The notes beneath the pieces were generated by a model, which ran no database searches, had not been told where the DNA came from, and worked only from the letters and a program-made list of their open reading frames with translations. The translations under genes and the position numbers were made by a program. Positions 27,258 through 36,921 of a stretch of 64,000 nt of DNA are shown here, piece after piece (the first letter of the stretch is position 1; every line of letters begins with the position of its first letter). The DNA is taken from assembly GCA_039812085.1 (NCBI GenBank), contig JBDHZU010000001.1, forward strand, positions 12,415 through 76,414, read 5' to 3'. This DNA is from JBDHZU01 sp039812085 (lineage in GTDB: Bacteria; Actinomycetota; Actinomycetes; S36-B12; UBA10799).

Positions 27258-29015
27258 GTGCGCAAGGTTCTCATTGCCAATCGCGGCGAGATCGCTGTCC
27301 GAGTCGCTCGTGCCTGTAAAGACGCCGGATTAGCCAGCGTGGCGGTCTACGCAGATTCTGATCGCGATGCCATGCATGTCAAGGCCGCCGACGAGGCTTT
27401 CTCGCTCGACGGTGCGACCGCAGCCGAGACCTACCTCGTCATCGACAAGCTGATTGACGCTGCCGAACGCAGCGGAGCCGATGCCGTACACCCCGGATAC
27501 GGATTCCTCTCGGAGAACGCAGACTTTGCTCAGGCCGTGATTGATGCCGGTCTGACGTGGATCGGGCCTCCCCCGCAGGCCATCCGCGACCTCGGCGACA
27601 AGGTCTCTGCCCGTCATATCGCCGCCCGCGCAGGCGCCCCGCAGGTTGAAGGAACTCCCGATCCGGTCGAGACCTCCGACGAGGTCGTCCAGTTCGCCCA
27701 GCAGCATGGTCTGCCGATCGCCATCAAGGCGGCCTTTGGCGGTGGCGGCCGCGGACTGAAGATCGCCCGCACCATCGAAGAAATCCCGGAGCTGTACGAC
27801 TCAGCCGTCCGCGAGGCCGTCGCTGCGTTCGGACGCGGGGAATGCTTCGTCGAGCGTTACCTGGACAACCCCCGTCACGTGGAAACTCAGATCCTGGCTG
27901 ACCAGCACGGAAACGTTGTGGTGGTGTCCACCCGAGACTGCTCGCTGCAACGTCGTCATCAGAAGCTGGTGGAAGAAGCTCCTGCTCCCTACCTGTCGGA
28001 TGCACAGATCGATGAGCTGTACAACGCATCCAAGGCCATCATCAAAGAAGCGGGCTACTACGGCGCAGGCACCTGTGAATTCCTCGTGGGCGAGGACGGC
28101 ACGATCTCCTTCCTTGAGGTCAATACCCGCCTGCAGGTGGAACACCCCGTCAGTGAAGAAGTCACCGGTATCGACTTGGTGCGCGAACAGTTCCGTATCG
28201 CGGACGGCGAGGAATTGGGCTTCGACGATCCTGAACTGCGTGGTCACTCCATCGAGTTCCGAATCAACGGAGAAGATCCCGGGCGCAACTTCCTGCCTGC
28301 TCCAGGCGCTTTGACAGTGTGGGAACTTCCTGCCGGTCCAGGTGTGCGTGTGGACACCGGATTCCAAGCAGGCGACGAGATCGGTGGAAACTTCGATTCG
28401 CTGCTCGCCAAGTTGATTGTCACCGGCGCGACTCGTGAACAAGCCATCGAACGTTCCCGCCGCGCCCTGTCCGAGTTCCAGGTTGATGGGATCGCTACCG
28501 CGCTGACTTTCCATCGCGTAGTGGTCGATGATCCGGCCTTCGCACCAGCCGATGACGCACCGTTCACCGTTCACACTCGCTGGATCGAGACCGAGTTCGA
28601 CAACCAGATCCCGCCGTACTCCGGCGAGCCGAGTGAAGCCGCCGAGGTCGAGCCACGCCAGAACGTGGTGGTCGAGGTCGGCGGTAAGCGTCTAGACGTG
28701 AGCTTGCCCGGAGGTTTCTCTGTCGGCGGCAGTTCCGCAGCAAAGAAGGCCGGACCGAAGCGTCGTGCGGGCAAGAAGGGCGGTGCCGGTGGCGCTTCCG
28801 GTGATTCGGTCACCGCTCCGATGCAGGGAACCATCGTCAAGATCGCGGTGGAAGAAGGCCAGCAGGTAGAAGCTGGTGATCTGGTCATCGTGCTGGAGGC
28901 AATGAAGATGGAACAGCCCATCAATGCCCACAAAGCCGGTACCGTCACCGGACTCAATGCTGAGCAAGGTTCCACCGTTCCCACCGGAACCGTTATCTGC
29001 GAGTTAAAGGACTAA
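27258..29015 (+). CDS. accA3: Acetyl/propionyl-CoA carboxylase alpha subunit (biotin carboxylase-BCCP)
   Basis: ATP-dependent carboxylation of its own biotin, then donation to AccD. Domains over 585 residues: biotin carboxylase N-domain starting [19 protein letters not shown]-grasp with [12 protein letters not shown] and [16 protein letters not shown], carboxylase C-domain to about 460, a Lys/Gly-rich linker ([16 protein letters not shown]) and the biotinyl domain with EAMKMEQ carrying the biotinylated lysine. GGGGAG is 8 nt before GTG 27258, which decides the start against a longer frame reaching 27114. It matches Rv3285 and completes the set with accD, accE and birA 12 kb away. Probably shared between acetyl- and propionyl-CoA carboxylases. 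Confidence 0.95.
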   Translation: MRKVLIANRGEIAVRVARACKDAGLASVAVYADSDRDAMHVKAADEAFSLDGATAAETYLVIDKLIDAAERSGADAVHPGYGFLSENADFAQAVIDAGLTWIGPPPQAIRDLGDKVSARHIAARAGAPQVEGTPDPVETSDEVVQFAQQHGLPIAIKAAFGGGGRGLKIARTIEEIPELYDSAVREAVAAFGRGECFVERYLDNPRHVETQILADQHGNVVVVSTRDCSLQRRHQKLVEEAPAPYLSDAQIDELYNASKAIIKEAGYYGAGTCEFLVGEDGTISFLEVNTRLQVEHPVSEEVTGIDLVREQFRIADGEELGFDDPELRGHSIEFRINGEDPGRNFLPAPGALTVWELPAGPGVRVDTGFQAGDEIGGNFDSLLAKLIVTGATREQAIERSRRALSEFQVDGIATALTFHRVVVDDPAFAPADDAPFTVHTRWIETEFDNQIPPYSGEPSEAAEVEPRQNVVVEVGGKRLDVSLPGGFSVGGSSAAKKAGPKRRAGKKGGAGGASGDSVTAPMQGTIVKIAVEEGQQVEAGDLVIVLEAMKMEQPINAHKAGTVTGLNAEQGSTVPTGTVICELKD

Positions 29016-29017
29016 CG

Positions 29018-29722
29018 TTGCGGTTTGCCCGGATCGTCTACGCAGCATTCGCGAGTGCGCTTGCACTCACGTTTGCTGTCACTGGACTGACCCCAGCAAC
29101 TGCCGCTAGCGACAAGCCAGCATCGACCCCGACGGCTACTCCCACACCGACGATCAGCCGTCCACCAACGCCGGAACTGCAGGCAGCCATCACCGCCCTG
29201 CAAGAAAATCCACCGCTATTCGTCCAACACAACGCTCCGTTGGCTATCAACGAAGCCGACCAAGCAAAGGTGATTGCGGCTGCACAAGCTGCCCGAACAC
29301 CGTTCTACATCGCGATCATGACTCGTCGTAATGACGGAGTGACGACTGCGTCGGCGCGTGCTCTGGGCCAAGGTGTCGGACACGGCGGAACCTACTTATC
29401 CATCGCCGGAACCTCTTACACCGCGGACTCGACAGTCACGGAAGCTAAACCCCTATTGGCGCAGGCGTTCCGAGAACAACGTGCCGATGGGACAGCCGCC
29501 GTCATCCTGCGATTCATCGAACTGGTGCAAGCCAAGGTTCACGGAACCACTGCTGCACCCATCACCGACTTTCCCTGGCTGAAGGCGGGAATCGTCGCTG
29601 GAGTCGCCGCCATCCTGGGCGGGTTGTTCCTACTGGGGGACCGGCGTCGTAAGCAACGTCAGGCCGCAGCTGAAGCTGCTGCGGCGGTTAACGCTGACAC
29701 AACATCAGTCGACAACGTGTAG
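29018..29722 (+). CDS. Secreted, C-terminally anchored protein of unknown function
   Basis: A signal peptide (residues 1-30, ATAA cleavage-like) is followed by a Thr/Pro-rich linker (STPTATPTPTISRPPTP), a folded domain of about 120 residues (LFVQHNAPLAINEADQAKVIAAA, TPFYIAIMTRRN), one membrane span near 188-206 and a basic-then-Ala-rich cytoplasmic tail. The domain resembles TPM/YgcG-type extracellular domains only loosely. The start is TTG at 29018, three bases after the accA3 stop, with AAAGGA upstream, so it is co-transcribed with accA3. The 3' end overlaps lpdA by 18 nt. No function assigned. Confidence 0.75.
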   Translation: MRFARIVYAAFASALALTFAVTGLTPATAASDKPASTPTATPTPTISRPPTPELQAAITALQENPPLFVQHNAPLAINEADQAKVIAAAQAARTPFYIAIMTRRNDGVTTASARALGQGVGHGGTYLSIAGTSYTADSTVTEAKPLLAQAFREQRADGTAAVILRFIELVQAKVHGTTAAPITDFPWLKAGIVAGVAAILGGLFLLGDRRRKQRQAAAEAAAAVNADTTSVDNV

Positions 29723-31099
29723 TCGGCGAGCAGCCTCGGAGATTGACCCGGACATTGACGGATACACCGTCGATACCGCCGCAAGCTGATCACTCGTCAG
29801 ATGCGCATCCACCGCAATCGATAGTGAGTGGATCAAATCGCTGGCACGAGGCGCCACGATCACACCACCGGCAACATGACCGTCCGCAGTGGTCATCACT
29901 TTCACGAACCCATCGTTGTAGCCCTGCATCTTGGACCGCGGATTCGTACCGAGGGACTGGTACTGGGTCCGGCCATCAAATTCGCCAGACTCGATAGCCG
30001 ACGAGCTCACTCCGACCGAAGCAATCTCTGGATCGGTGAACACAGTGCTGGCCACGGTCTTCAAATCCAACGGCACGACCACATCCCCAAACGCGTGACG
30101 CATCGCAATGCGTCCCTGGGCAGCAGCAACGGACGCCAACGGCAAGACTCCCGTCACATCTCCAGCGGCGTACACACCCATGACCGACGTTCGAGATACC
30201 CGGTCGACCTCGATATATCCACGCTCGGAGACACCCACCCCGATCGATTCCAAGCCGAGATCTTCGCTATTCGGCACTGAGCCGACCGCGAGCAAACAGT
30301 GACTTCCCTGCACTTCGCGTCCATCGGTCAACGTAACCAACACGCCTTGCCCGTCATCCGTTCGCTGTACGGCTTGGGCTCGACTACGACTCAGCACTGT
30401 CATGCCGCGTCGTAAGAAGGCCGCTTCCACGACATCTGCCGCGTCGGCATCCTCGGTCGGCAAGACCCGATCACGCGAGGACACCAACGTCACCCGAGCA
30501 CCCAGGCTGTTGAACGCTCCCGCGAACTCCGCCCCCGTCACACCTGAACCCACCACGATGAGGTGTTCAGGTAACTCCTGCAGATTCCAGATCTGAGTCC
30601 AGTCAAGAATTCGTTCACCGTCGACCTGGGCATCAGGCAAGACTCGGGGACGCGCCCCAGTGGCGATGAGAACAACATCGGCATCGACGTGTTGCCCGAG
30701 CCCATTCGATGACTCGATCTCCACCTGCCGTGAACCTGTTAGTCGAGCGGTTCCATCAATGATCTGCACCCCATCGGCGATCAACCGTCGGCGAATGTCC
30801 GCCGACTGAGCAGCCCCCAAATCGACCACACGTTGATTCACAGCCGCGAGCTCAACCCCCGCCCGAGCGGGGTCCATTGGCGCCCCATCAACCCGCACAC
30901 CAAGCTGCGCACTGTTGGCGGCCAAGGTCGCACTACGCGCGGTCGCAATCAACGCCTTGCTGGGAACGCAGTCAGTAAGAACAGCCGCACCGCCGATACC
31001 GGAACGTTCCACCAGGGTGACGTCGCCACCGAGTGAGGCCGCAACCAGCGCCGCTTCGTAGCCGCCAGGTCCACCACCGATGATGACTGCTTGGGTCAT
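29705..31099 (-). CDS. lpdA: LpdA-type NAD(P)H-quinone dehydrogenase
   Basis: Flavoprotein of the disulfide-reductase fold that reduces quinones with NAD(P)H, as Rv3303c. FAD motif IIGGGPGGYEAA at 6-17, NAD motif VVGSGVTGAEFAGA, second FAD motif GVYAAGDVTGVLPLA, and the C-terminal interface domain. The redox CxxxxC is absent: only Cys44 remains in GGAAVLTDCVPSK and the first position is Ala39, so it is not a lipoamide dehydrogenase. ATG 31099 is used, with CAGGATGGG upstream; the longer ORF crosses the divergent cyclotransferase promoter. Likely role is redox balance or oxidative-stress defence. Confidence 0.9.
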   Translation of the reverse strand: MTQAVIIGGGPGGYEAALVAASLGGDVTLVERSGIGGAAVLTDCVPSKALIATARSATLAANSAQLGVRVDGAPMDPARAGVELAAVNQRVVDLGAAQSADIRRRLIADGVQIIDGTARLTGSRQVEIESSNGLGQHVDADVVLIATGARPRVLPDAQVDGERILDWTQIWNLQELPEHLIVVGSGVTGAEFAGAFNSLGARVTLVSSRDRVLPTEDADAADVVEAAFLRRGMTVLSRSRAQAVQRTDDGQGVLVTLTDGREVQGSHCLLAVGSVPNSEDLGLESIGVGVSERGYIEVDRVSRTSVMGVYAAGDVTGVLPLASVAAAQGRIAMRHAFGDVVVPLDLKTVASTVFTDPEIASVGVSSSAIESGEFDGRTQYQSLGTNPRSKMQGYNDGFVKVMTTADGHVAGGVIVAPRASDLIHSLSIAVDAHLTSDQLAAVSTVYPSMSGSISEAARRLHVVD

Positions 31100-31117
31100 G
31101 GCACCCATCCTGGCAGT

Positions 31118-31123
31118 TACCCT
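31118..31123 (+). promoter_or_regulatory. -10 element for leaderless cyclotransferase gene
   Basis: TACCCT is 7 nt upstream of ATG 31131 and there is no Shine-Dalgarno. Confidence 0.55.
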
Positions 31124-31130
31124 GTGCGCC

Positions 31131-31595
31131 ATGGCTCTCTATGCCGCCTATGGTCCCAATCTGGACCCAGAGTTCATGGCAACTCGTGCCCGGTTCTCTC
31201 CAGCACGGGGAACTGGTTGGCTGCGAGGCTGGCGATTGACTTTCGCGGGCGAAGATAAAGGGTGGGACGGTTCGCTGGCGACAGTGGTCGAAGACCCGGC
31301 GGGATCGGTCTTCGTCATGCTCTACGACGTTCCTGCCTGGGACGAGCAGGCGCTCGATCAGTGGGAGGGCACCGAACTCGGGGTATTCGTGAAGTTGCGC
31401 GTTCGAGTCGAGATCGCAGACTCACCCACCCCCGATGAGGACACGGCATGGGTCTACGTGGTCAACGGTTACGAAGGCGGACTGCCATCGGCCCACTACG
31501 TCGGAGTAATCGCCAATGCGGCAGAGGCCGCGGGCGCCCCGGCTGACTACGTCACCGAGTTACGTGCTCGCCCCTGCCGATCGTTGGACGATTAG
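31131..31595 (+). CDS. Gamma-glutamylcyclotransferase family protein
   Basis: AIG2/GGCT-fold enzyme of 154 residues, possibly releasing 5-oxoproline from gamma-glutamyl compounds. The substrate-binding N-terminal loop reads YAAYGPNLDPEFM (usually YGSNL), followed by RGWRLTFAG, GSVFVMLYDVPAWDEQALDQWEG and a C-terminal YEGGLPSAHYVGVIANAA. ATG 31131 is decided by the TACCCT promoter immediately upstream. The lpdA/cyclotransferase divergent pair recurs across actinobacteria. The 3' end overlaps the mutase stop by 4 nt. Confidence 0.85.
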   Translation: MALYAAYGPNLDPEFMATRARFSPARGTGWLRGWRLTFAGEDKGWDGSLATVVEDPAGSVFVMLYDVPAWDEQALDQWEGTELGVFVKLRVRVEIADSPTPDEDTAWVYVVNGYEGGLPSAHYVGVIANAAEAAGAPADYVTELRARPCRSLDD

Positions 31596-33172
31596 AAAAC
31601 GTCCGGTGGGTCGTACTGGCCCCATACCTCGCGCAACGCGTCGGAGACTTCTCCGCCGGTGGCACGAGCAGCGAGCGCCTCTTTCATTGGGTAAAGGCAG
31701 TTGTCGCTGCCTTCTGCCGCACGTCGAAGCGCATCGAGACCTCGTTGCACCGCAGTGTTGTCCCGATCAGCACGCAGCTTGGCCAAGCGTTCGCACTGTT
31801 CAGCTTCGATCGCTGGGTTAACGCGTAGCGGTTCGTACTTTTCTTCGTCTTCGATGGTGAATCGGTTCACACCAACGACGGTTCGTTCACCGGCATCGAT
31901 CTCATTAGCGATCGCATAGGCCGAACGTTCGATTTCGCTCTTCTGGAAGCCCTTCTCGATCGCGGTGACGGCACCTCCCAGATCCTCAACCTGCTGCATG
32001 AGGTCCAGTGCCGCCTGCTCCAGTTCATCAGTCAACGACTCCACCACGTACGAACCGGCAAACGGGTCGACCGTCTTGGTGACATCGGTTTCGTAGGCCA
32101 GAACCTGCTGCGTGCGCAGCGCCAGGCGGGCAGCCTTTTGGGTAGGCAAAGCAATCGCTTCGTCGAACGAGTTCGTGTGCAGCGACTGGGTTCCCCCCAT
32201 GACAGCGGCCAAACCTTGAACGGCCACGCGGATGAGGTTGACCTCTGGCTGTTGCGCCGTGAGCTGCACTCCTGCGGTCTGAGTGTGGAAGCGCAACATC
32301 ATGGACTTGGGGTTCTTGGCGCCGAACTGTTCCTTCATGATGCGAGCCCAAATTCGTCGGGCAGCGCGGAACTTCGCAACCTCTTCCAAGAAGCTCGTAC
32401 GAGAAACGAAGAAGAACGCCAAGCGTGGTGCGAACTCATCGACATCCTGGCCAGAAGCAATGGCGGCCTGTACGTAGGCGATGCCATCTGCCAGCGTGAA
32501 GGCGATCTCCTGCGCGGGGGTCGCCCCAGCTTCGGCCATGTGATAGCCAGAGATGGAAATCGTGTTCCAGCGGGGAATCTCAGCCCGGCAGTAACTAAAG
32601 ATGTCGGTGATCAAACGCAGCGAAGCCGCTGGCGGATAGATGTAAGTGCCACGCGCGATGTACTCCTTGAGCACATCGTTCTGAATCGTGCCGGTCAAAG
32701 CCGAACCGGGAACTCCGTTCGCTTCGGCCGTCAGTTGGTACTGCAGAAGCAGCGTTGAAGCCGGGGCGTTAATCGTCATAGACGTGGAGACTTTGTCCAA
32801 TTCAATGCCGTTGAACAGCACTGCCATGTCGTCAATCGAGTCGATGGCAACGCCAACCTTGCCCACTTCGCCATGCGCGAGTTGATGGTCAGAGTCGTAC
32901 CCCATCTGCGTGGGCAGGTCGAAGGCGACGGACAAACCCGTGGTGCCTGCTGCGATCAGTTCCTGGTAGCGAGCGTTGGACTCCTTGGCAGTACCGAATC
33001 CGGCGTACTGGCGCATCGTCCAGGGTCGGCCTGTGTACATCGAGGGATACACGCCACGGGTGAAGGGATACTCACCCGGATCACCAAGTTGAGCCTGCGC
33101 ATCCCAGCCATCGAGGGCATCGGGGCCATAAACGGACTCAAACGGCAACCCGGATTCTGTCTTCGATCCCAT
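31592..33172 (-). CDS. Methylmalonyl-CoA mutase large (catalytic) subunit
   Basis: B12-dependent radical isomerase that should convert (R)-methylmalonyl-CoA to succinyl-CoA. At 526 residues it holds only the TIM-barrel: YPSMYTGRPWTMRQYAGFGTA, GLSVAFDLPTQMGYDSDH, TIQNDVLKEYIARGTYIYPP, SISGYHMAEAGA and TVDPFAGSYVVE. The Tyr in RQYAGF and Arg in SLRLITD match methylmalonyl-CoA mutase rather than isobutyryl-CoA mutase (Phe, Gln). No cobalamin-binding domain is attached; the candidate partner is at 52712-53128. ATG 33172 has TACCCT 7 nt upstream. Isobutyryl- or other acyl-CoA mutases remain possible alternatives. Confidence 0.9.
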   Translation of the reverse strand: MGSKTESGLPFESVYGPDALDGWDAQAQLGDPGEYPFTRGVYPSMYTGRPWTMRQYAGFGTAKESNARYQELIAAGTTGLSVAFDLPTQMGYDSDHQLAHGEVGKVGVAIDSIDDMAVLFNGIELDKVSTSMTINAPASTLLLQYQLTAEANGVPGSALTGTIQNDVLKEYIARGTYIYPPAASLRLITDIFSYCRAEIPRWNTISISGYHMAEAGATPAQEIAFTLADGIAYVQAAIASGQDVDEFAPRLAFFFVSRTSFLEEVAKFRAARRIWARIMKEQFGAKNPKSMMLRFHTQTAGVQLTAQQPEVNLIRVAVQGLAAVMGGTQSLHTNSFDEAIALPTQKAARLALRTQQVLAYETDVTKTVDPFAGSYVVESLTDELEQAALDLMQQVEDLGGAVTAIEKGFQKSEIERSAYAIANEIDAGERTVVGVNRFTIEDEEKYEPLRVNPAIEAEQCERLAKLRADRDNTAVQRGLDALRRAAEGSDNCLYPMKEALAARATGGEVSDALREVWGQYDPPDVF

Positions 33173-33179
33173 GGGTTCG

Positions 33180-33185
33180 AGGGTA
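33180..33185 (-). promoter_or_regulatory. -10 element for leaderless mutase gene
   Basis: TACCCT lies 7 nt before ATG 33172 on the minus strand, the same hexamer and spacing as the cyclotransferase promoter. No Shine-Dalgarno. Confidence 0.55.
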
Positions 33186-33231
33186 TCTGCGCAGGTTTTG
33201 CATCTGAGGCCCGAGGTCGGCATTCACGGTT

Positions 33232-33237
33232 TATCCT
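33232..33237 (+). promoter_or_regulatory. -10 element for leaderless D,D-carboxypeptidase gene
   Basis: TATCCT is 6 nt upstream of ATG 33244. It lies back to back with the mutase promoter within a 71-bp gap. Confidence 0.55.
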
Positions 33238-33243
33238 CGTGGG

Positions 33244-34641
33244 ATGGGGGAAAAGCGGTTTCTTGCAGTCTTGGCTGCGCTCACACTGTCGATCATCACC
33301 ATGGCCTATCCGGCAGTAGCGGCCTCACCATCTCCCAGTAAGTCACCCGTACCCGTCGGTCACTGGTCGCCGATCCCAGGTTCGACCGCTAAGGCCCCAC
33401 CGGCATTGGGTGCCAAGAGTTGGCTGATTGCGGATGCCACCACTGGTTCCGTCCTAGCCGAAAGCAACGGCCAGTTGCCGTTACCGCCCGCGAGCACTCT
33501 CAAAACCTTGACTGCACTGACCCTCGCACCTCGCTTGCAGGGCGATTCCATCTACACCGCAGTCAACCAAGACATCGCGGCGGACGGTTCTCACGTGGGC
33601 CTCGTGGCGGGTGCGACGTATACCGTCAATGACCTTTTCCAAGGCTTGCTGCTGCATTCCGGTAATGACGCTGCCAGCGCATTGGCCAATGCCAATGGCG
33701 GATGGGCCGTCACGCTGCAGCAGATGGCGAGCGAAGCACAGCGACTCGGACTGAATCACACCGTCGTGAAGAACCCCTCCGGGCTAGATGCGGCAGGCCA
33801 GGTATCGACCGCACAAGATCTCGCAACCATTCTGCGCGGACTGATCGATGAGCCCGCCGGACGCAAGCTGTTCAACACGATGTCCTACGACTTCCCCGGT
33901 AATCCCAGCAGCGGCACCCGCAGCACGTACCAAATCGCGAGTGAGGACCGACTGCGGTTGTCCGGCTACCCCGGCGCGATCGCTGGCAAGACCGGGTTCA
34001 CCACCCATGCCGGACGCACGTTCGTCTCAGCGGCAGAACGCAATGGCCATACCCTGGTGCTGGCACTCATGCAGATTGATGGCCCCACCTTGAACGCCGC
34101 GCGTGACCTCATGGATTGGGGCTTCGCCAACGTCGACAAGGTGCAACCTGTGGGGCAACTTCCGACCGCCTCACCGCAGGTCGAGACGCTCACTGCCGCC
34201 CCGGCGGCTCAACTGACGTTGGACGGCAAACCAAGCGGTAAGCAGCCGATGCGGGCTACCTCTGGCACCACGGGCGGCAAGAGCACCGCAGTCGCAATTC
34301 CGGCAGCGCAGCAGCAGTCGCAACCCGATACCGATACCCAAGCCGACGCTGAATCAGCACCCGTGAGCAATTCGGTCACCCTGACTCATTCAGCAACAGC
34401 CAAGGCGACACCGTTGTGGCGCAGCGTGTTGAACACGGTGCTCATCATTCTTGGACTGCTGATTGCAGCGGTCGTTGCACTGCGCATCCGCGCCGTCAAA
34501 CGGCAGCGGGAACGAGCAGAGCAACGGCGAGCAGCCCAAGCAGCCTCAGCTAGCTGGAACGAATCCGATTCGTTCGTACGCCTGCCCGAGGGTGCGAGCC
34601 GCGACTTCTCGCGCCGCGTGGGCCCCAGCAGCCATCATTGA
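33244..34641 (+). CDS. dacB: D-alanyl-D-alanine carboxypeptidase (PBP5/6 type)
   Basis: Trims the terminal D-Ala from peptidoglycan pentapeptides outside the membrane. Signal peptide to about residue 27, a Ser/Pro linker, then the serine-peptidase domain with SxxK (Ser84-TLK87), SxN (Ser139-Gly-Asn141) and KTG (249-251). A Gln/Thr-rich linker follows, then a C-terminal membrane span near 395-415 and a basic cytoplasmic tail. The tail is translated from DNA that also encodes the last residues of TrpS on the other strand (96-bp overlap). Equivalent to the Rv3330 position near trpS. Confidence 0.93.
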   Translation: MGEKRFLAVLAALTLSIITMAYPAVAASPSPSKSPVPVGHWSPIPGSTAKAPPALGAKSWLIADATTGSVLAESNGQLPLPPASTLKTLTALTLAPRLQGDSIYTAVNQDIAADGSHVGLVAGATYTVNDLFQGLLLHSGNDAASALANANGGWAVTLQQMASEAQRLGLNHTVVKNPSGLDAAGQVSTAQDLATILRGLIDEPAGRKLFNTMSYDFPGNPSSGTRSTYQIASEDRLRLSGYPGAIAGKTGFTTHAGRTFVSAAERNGHTLVLALMQIDGPTLNAARDLMDWGFANVDKVQPVGQLPTASPQVETLTAAPAAQLTLDGKPSGKQPMRATSGTTGGKSTAVAIPAAQQQSQPDTDTQADAESAPVSNSVTLTHSATAKATPLWRSVLNTVLIILGLLIAAVVALRIRAVKRQRERAEQRRAAQAASASWNESDSFVRLPEGASRDFSRRVGPSSHH

Positions 34642-35556
34642 TTCCAGCTCTGCTGGATCGGCCAAATAGTCCTGAGTTGTCCGAGCGAACTGCTCAGCAA
34701 ACCCCGCCACAACCTCTGCTACCTCTGCCTTGAGTGGGCCGTACATCTGTCCCTGGTAACGAGCTTCGATCTGCGCGACGGGTTCATTGGTAAATGCGGA
34801 CAAGATGGTCAGCAGATTGGATACCCCGGGCTTGTTCTCGGGATCGAATCGCACCTCGGCTTCGCTATCGGTCACTGCCGACTTGAACCGCTTGGTGATT
34901 GCCTTGGGATCGTCCAACAGGCCCACACAGCCACCGGGGAGGGACTTACTCATCTTTGCGCTCGGATCCTGCAGATCGAAGACCTTGGCGGTCTCTTTGA
35001 TGATGAGCGCCTTAGGAACCGTGAACGTCTCGCCGAAGCGCTTGTTGAAACGTTGCGCGAGATCTCGGGTGAGTTCCAAATGTTGGCGTTGGTCTTCTCC
35101 CACCGGAACGCCGGCCGCTTGGTAGAGCAGGATGTCGGCCGCCTGCAGAATCGGGTAGGTCAACAATCCAACGGAGACCGATCCGGCACCGTCACGACTC
35201 ATCTTGTCTTTGAACTGCGTCATTCGCTGAGCCTCGCCCAAACCAGTAATGCACTCCATGACCCAACTCAACTGGGCATGTTCAGGAACGTGGCTCTGCA
35301 CGAATAGCGTCGAACGGTCCGGGTCGATGCCACAGGCCAATAGCTGCGCGTAGGACACCAAGGTTCGCTGCCGCAGCAACTGCGGGTCATGATCACGAGT
35401 GATCGCATGCAGGTCGACAACGCAGTAGAAGGCGTCGTACTCGTCCTGCAGTTGGGTCCAATTCTGCAAAGCGCCGAGGTAGTTCCCAATGTGGAAGGAG
35501 TCGGCGGTGGGCTGGATTCCCGAGAGAACACGTGGTCGAGCACCGGACGATGACAT
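34546..35556 (-). CDS. trpS: Tryptophanyl-tRNA synthetase
   Basis: Charges tRNA-Trp. Class I synthetase of 336 residues with [20 protein letters not shown] (HIGN at 22-25, the HIGH equivalent), [31 protein letters not shown] and the KMSKS loop (AKMSKSLPG). The start is ATG 35556; the longer frame extends into an unrelated divergent gene. CACAAT lies 6 nt upstream and there is no Shine-Dalgarno, so initiation may be leaderless. The 3' end overlaps the convergent D,D-carboxypeptidase gene by 96 bp. Confidence 0.96.
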   Translation of the reverse strand: MSSSGARPRVLSGIQPTADSFHIGNYLGALQNWTQLQDEYDAFYCVVDLHAITRDHDPQLLRQRTLVSYAQLLACGIDPDRSTLFVQSHVPEHAQLSWVMECITGLGEAQRMTQFKDKMSRDGAGSVSVGLLTYPILQAADILLYQAAGVPVGEDQRQHLELTRDLAQRFNKRFGETFTVPKALIIKETAKVFDLQDPSAKMSKSLPGGCVGLLDDPKAITKRFKSAVTDSEAEVRFDPENKPGVSNLLTILSAFTNEPVAQIEARYQGQMYGPLKAEVAEVVAGFAEQFARTTQDYLADPAELESMMAAGAHAAREVAARTLGQAYERIGFVPAS

Positions 35557-35562
35557 GGCGCC

Positions 35563-35568
35563 ATTGTG
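35563..35568 (-). promoter_or_regulatory. Possible -10 element for trpS
   Basis: CACAAT, one mismatch from TANNNT, is 6 nt before ATG 35556 on the minus strand. Confidence 0.35.
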
Positions 35569-35622
35569 GCAAAGCCACACGGGAACCAGCGGTATCAATT
35601 CAGTGATTGGCATCATGGGTCA

Positions 35623-36102
35623 GTGACGAATCCCGATCTACACCCAGATGATCAGCCACCGGCCCCGACTCGTAACGGTCCTCGTTGGTGGTTAGTCGCG
35701 ATCCTGGCGTTCGTCGTGGTCTTCGGAGCGCTCATCACCTACATCCTCATCAATGTGGTGGACCCGGCAGAAGATGGCGCTGAATCTCCCACCGCGCTAG
35801 CCGGTCAGGTGCAGCGAATCTTGGTCGCCCGAGACGAGCCTGGATTAGCGTCGCTCGTACGACCTGAGTCGACCGCAGATGCGGCCGCTACCGCAGTCAC
35901 CCGCACGCTGGATGTCACCGGCGCTCGCACCTTTACGGTCACTGCCAACGGTGATGTCATCAACGTCTCTGCCAGCGCGGTCACGGGACAGCCGTTATGC
36001 GCACAGTGGACGACGACTCATCTCAACGGCAAGTACTACCTGGCGAATATTCCTGCCCTGACGACTCAGGCGTGTCAGAACTCCGCTACGACAGGTGCGT
36101 GA
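35623..36102 (+). CDS. Small membrane-anchored protein of unknown function
   Basis: About 159 residues: a Pro/Asp-rich cytoplasmic N-terminus, one membrane span at about 22-44 (WWLVAILAFVVVFGALITYIL) and an extracellular domain with RTFTVTANGDVINVSAS and two cysteines (PLCAQW, TQACQNS) that could pair. The layout recalls NTF2-like DUF4878 proteins but I do not assign it. The GTG at 35623 is chosen because it places the span normally; the longer frame runs back into the trpS start region. The 3' end overlaps the exonuclease III gene by 28 nt. Confidence 0.7.
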   Translation: MTNPDLHPDDQPPAPTRNGPRWWLVAILAFVVVFGALITYILINVVDPAEDGAESPTALAGQVQRILVARDEPGLASLVRPESTADAAATAVTRTLDVTGARTFTVTANGDVINVSASAVTGQPLCAQWTTTHLNGKYYLANIPALTTQACQNSATTGA

Positions 36103-36881
36103 TCACTCCACCGCTCGGCATAGCTGTCTGCCCGTCCCACCCAGACTCGGCGACATTGCTGAGCAATCCGGTCGGTGGCACTGATGTAGTCGATCCGCCA
36201 TCCGGCATCGTTGTCGAAAGCCTTCCCTCGCCATGACCACCACGTGTACGGACCAGGAACTTGTCCAGCATGGTCACGCGCAAGATCGTTCCACCCCTGA
36301 GCGAACCAACCGTCGAGGACGTCACGCTCACCTTCCAGGAAACCCGCCTTGCCGCGATTGCCCCGGTGATTCTTGATGTCTAATTCGCTGCGAGCAACGT
36401 TGAAGTCACCACAGACGAATGCTCCCCCACGACTGCTGTGTCGTTGTCGCAGCTGCGTCATCCGTTCGGTGATGCATTCGAGGTAGCGGTACTTCTCGTC
36501 TTGTCGGGGAGTATCGGCTTCGCCAGTGTGAATGTACGTCGATGCCACAGTGATCGAGCCCAACACCGGCACTGTCGTTCGCGCCTCGACCCATCGGCCG
36601 CTATCAACAAACTCGTCATGCCCGGTTCCCACCTGGATGTCGCGCAACGGAGTTTGCGAAAGGATCGCCACCCCTGCCCGACCTGCAGTAGATGCCGGAG
36701 CGTGGGCCAGATGCAGGTGACCAAGACCCGCATCGGCAAGTTCCTTGGCGAGTTGCTCATCACTGGCTCGGACTTCTTGCACACACATCACATCGGGCGA
36801 TAAATCCGCCAACCAGGCCAACCCCTGCCGACGAGCAGCAGCCCGGATGCCGTTGACGTTGGCAGACAAGATGGTGACCAC
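36075..36881 (-). CDS. xthA: Exodeoxyribonuclease III
   Basis: AP endonuclease and 3'-5' exonuclease of base-excision repair. The endonuclease/exonuclease/phosphatase fold shows SANVNGIRAA with the metal-coordinating Asn, CVQEVRA with the metal-binding Glu, STYIHTGEADTPRQDEKYRYLE, CGDFNVA with Asp/Asn, and the C-terminal SDHAPVVAEF with the catalytic His. Length 268 residues is typical. The GTG at 36881 has TAGGGT 6 nt upstream and no Shine-Dalgarno. Confidence 0.94.
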   Translation of the reverse strand: MVTILSANVNGIRAAARRQGLAWLADLSPDVMCVQEVRASDEQLAKELADAGLGHLHLAHAPASTAGRAGVAILSQTPLRDIQVGTGHDEFVDSGRWVEARTTVPVLGSITVASTYIHTGEADTPRQDEKYRYLECITERMTQLRQRHSSRGGAFVCGDFNVARSELDIKNHRGNRGKAGFLEGERDVLDGWFAQGWNDLARDHAGQVPGPYTWWSWRGKAFDNDAGWRIDYISATDRIAQQCRRVWVGRADSYAERWSDHAPVVAEF

Positions 36882-36887
36882 GAGTTG

Positions 36888-36893
36888 ACCCTA
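36888..36893 (-). promoter_or_regulatory. -10 element for leaderless xthA
   Basis: TAGGGT is 6 nt before GTG 36881 on the minus strand. Confidence 0.5.
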
Positions 36894-36921
36894 CGACGGG
36901 TAAGCAGTGTTGACTGGCGAC

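Noticed and set aside
31586..31604. GGACG/CGTCC hairpin over the cyclotransferase and mutase stops
   Set aside because: The stem is only 5 bp and lies in coding sequence; too weak to call a terminator.
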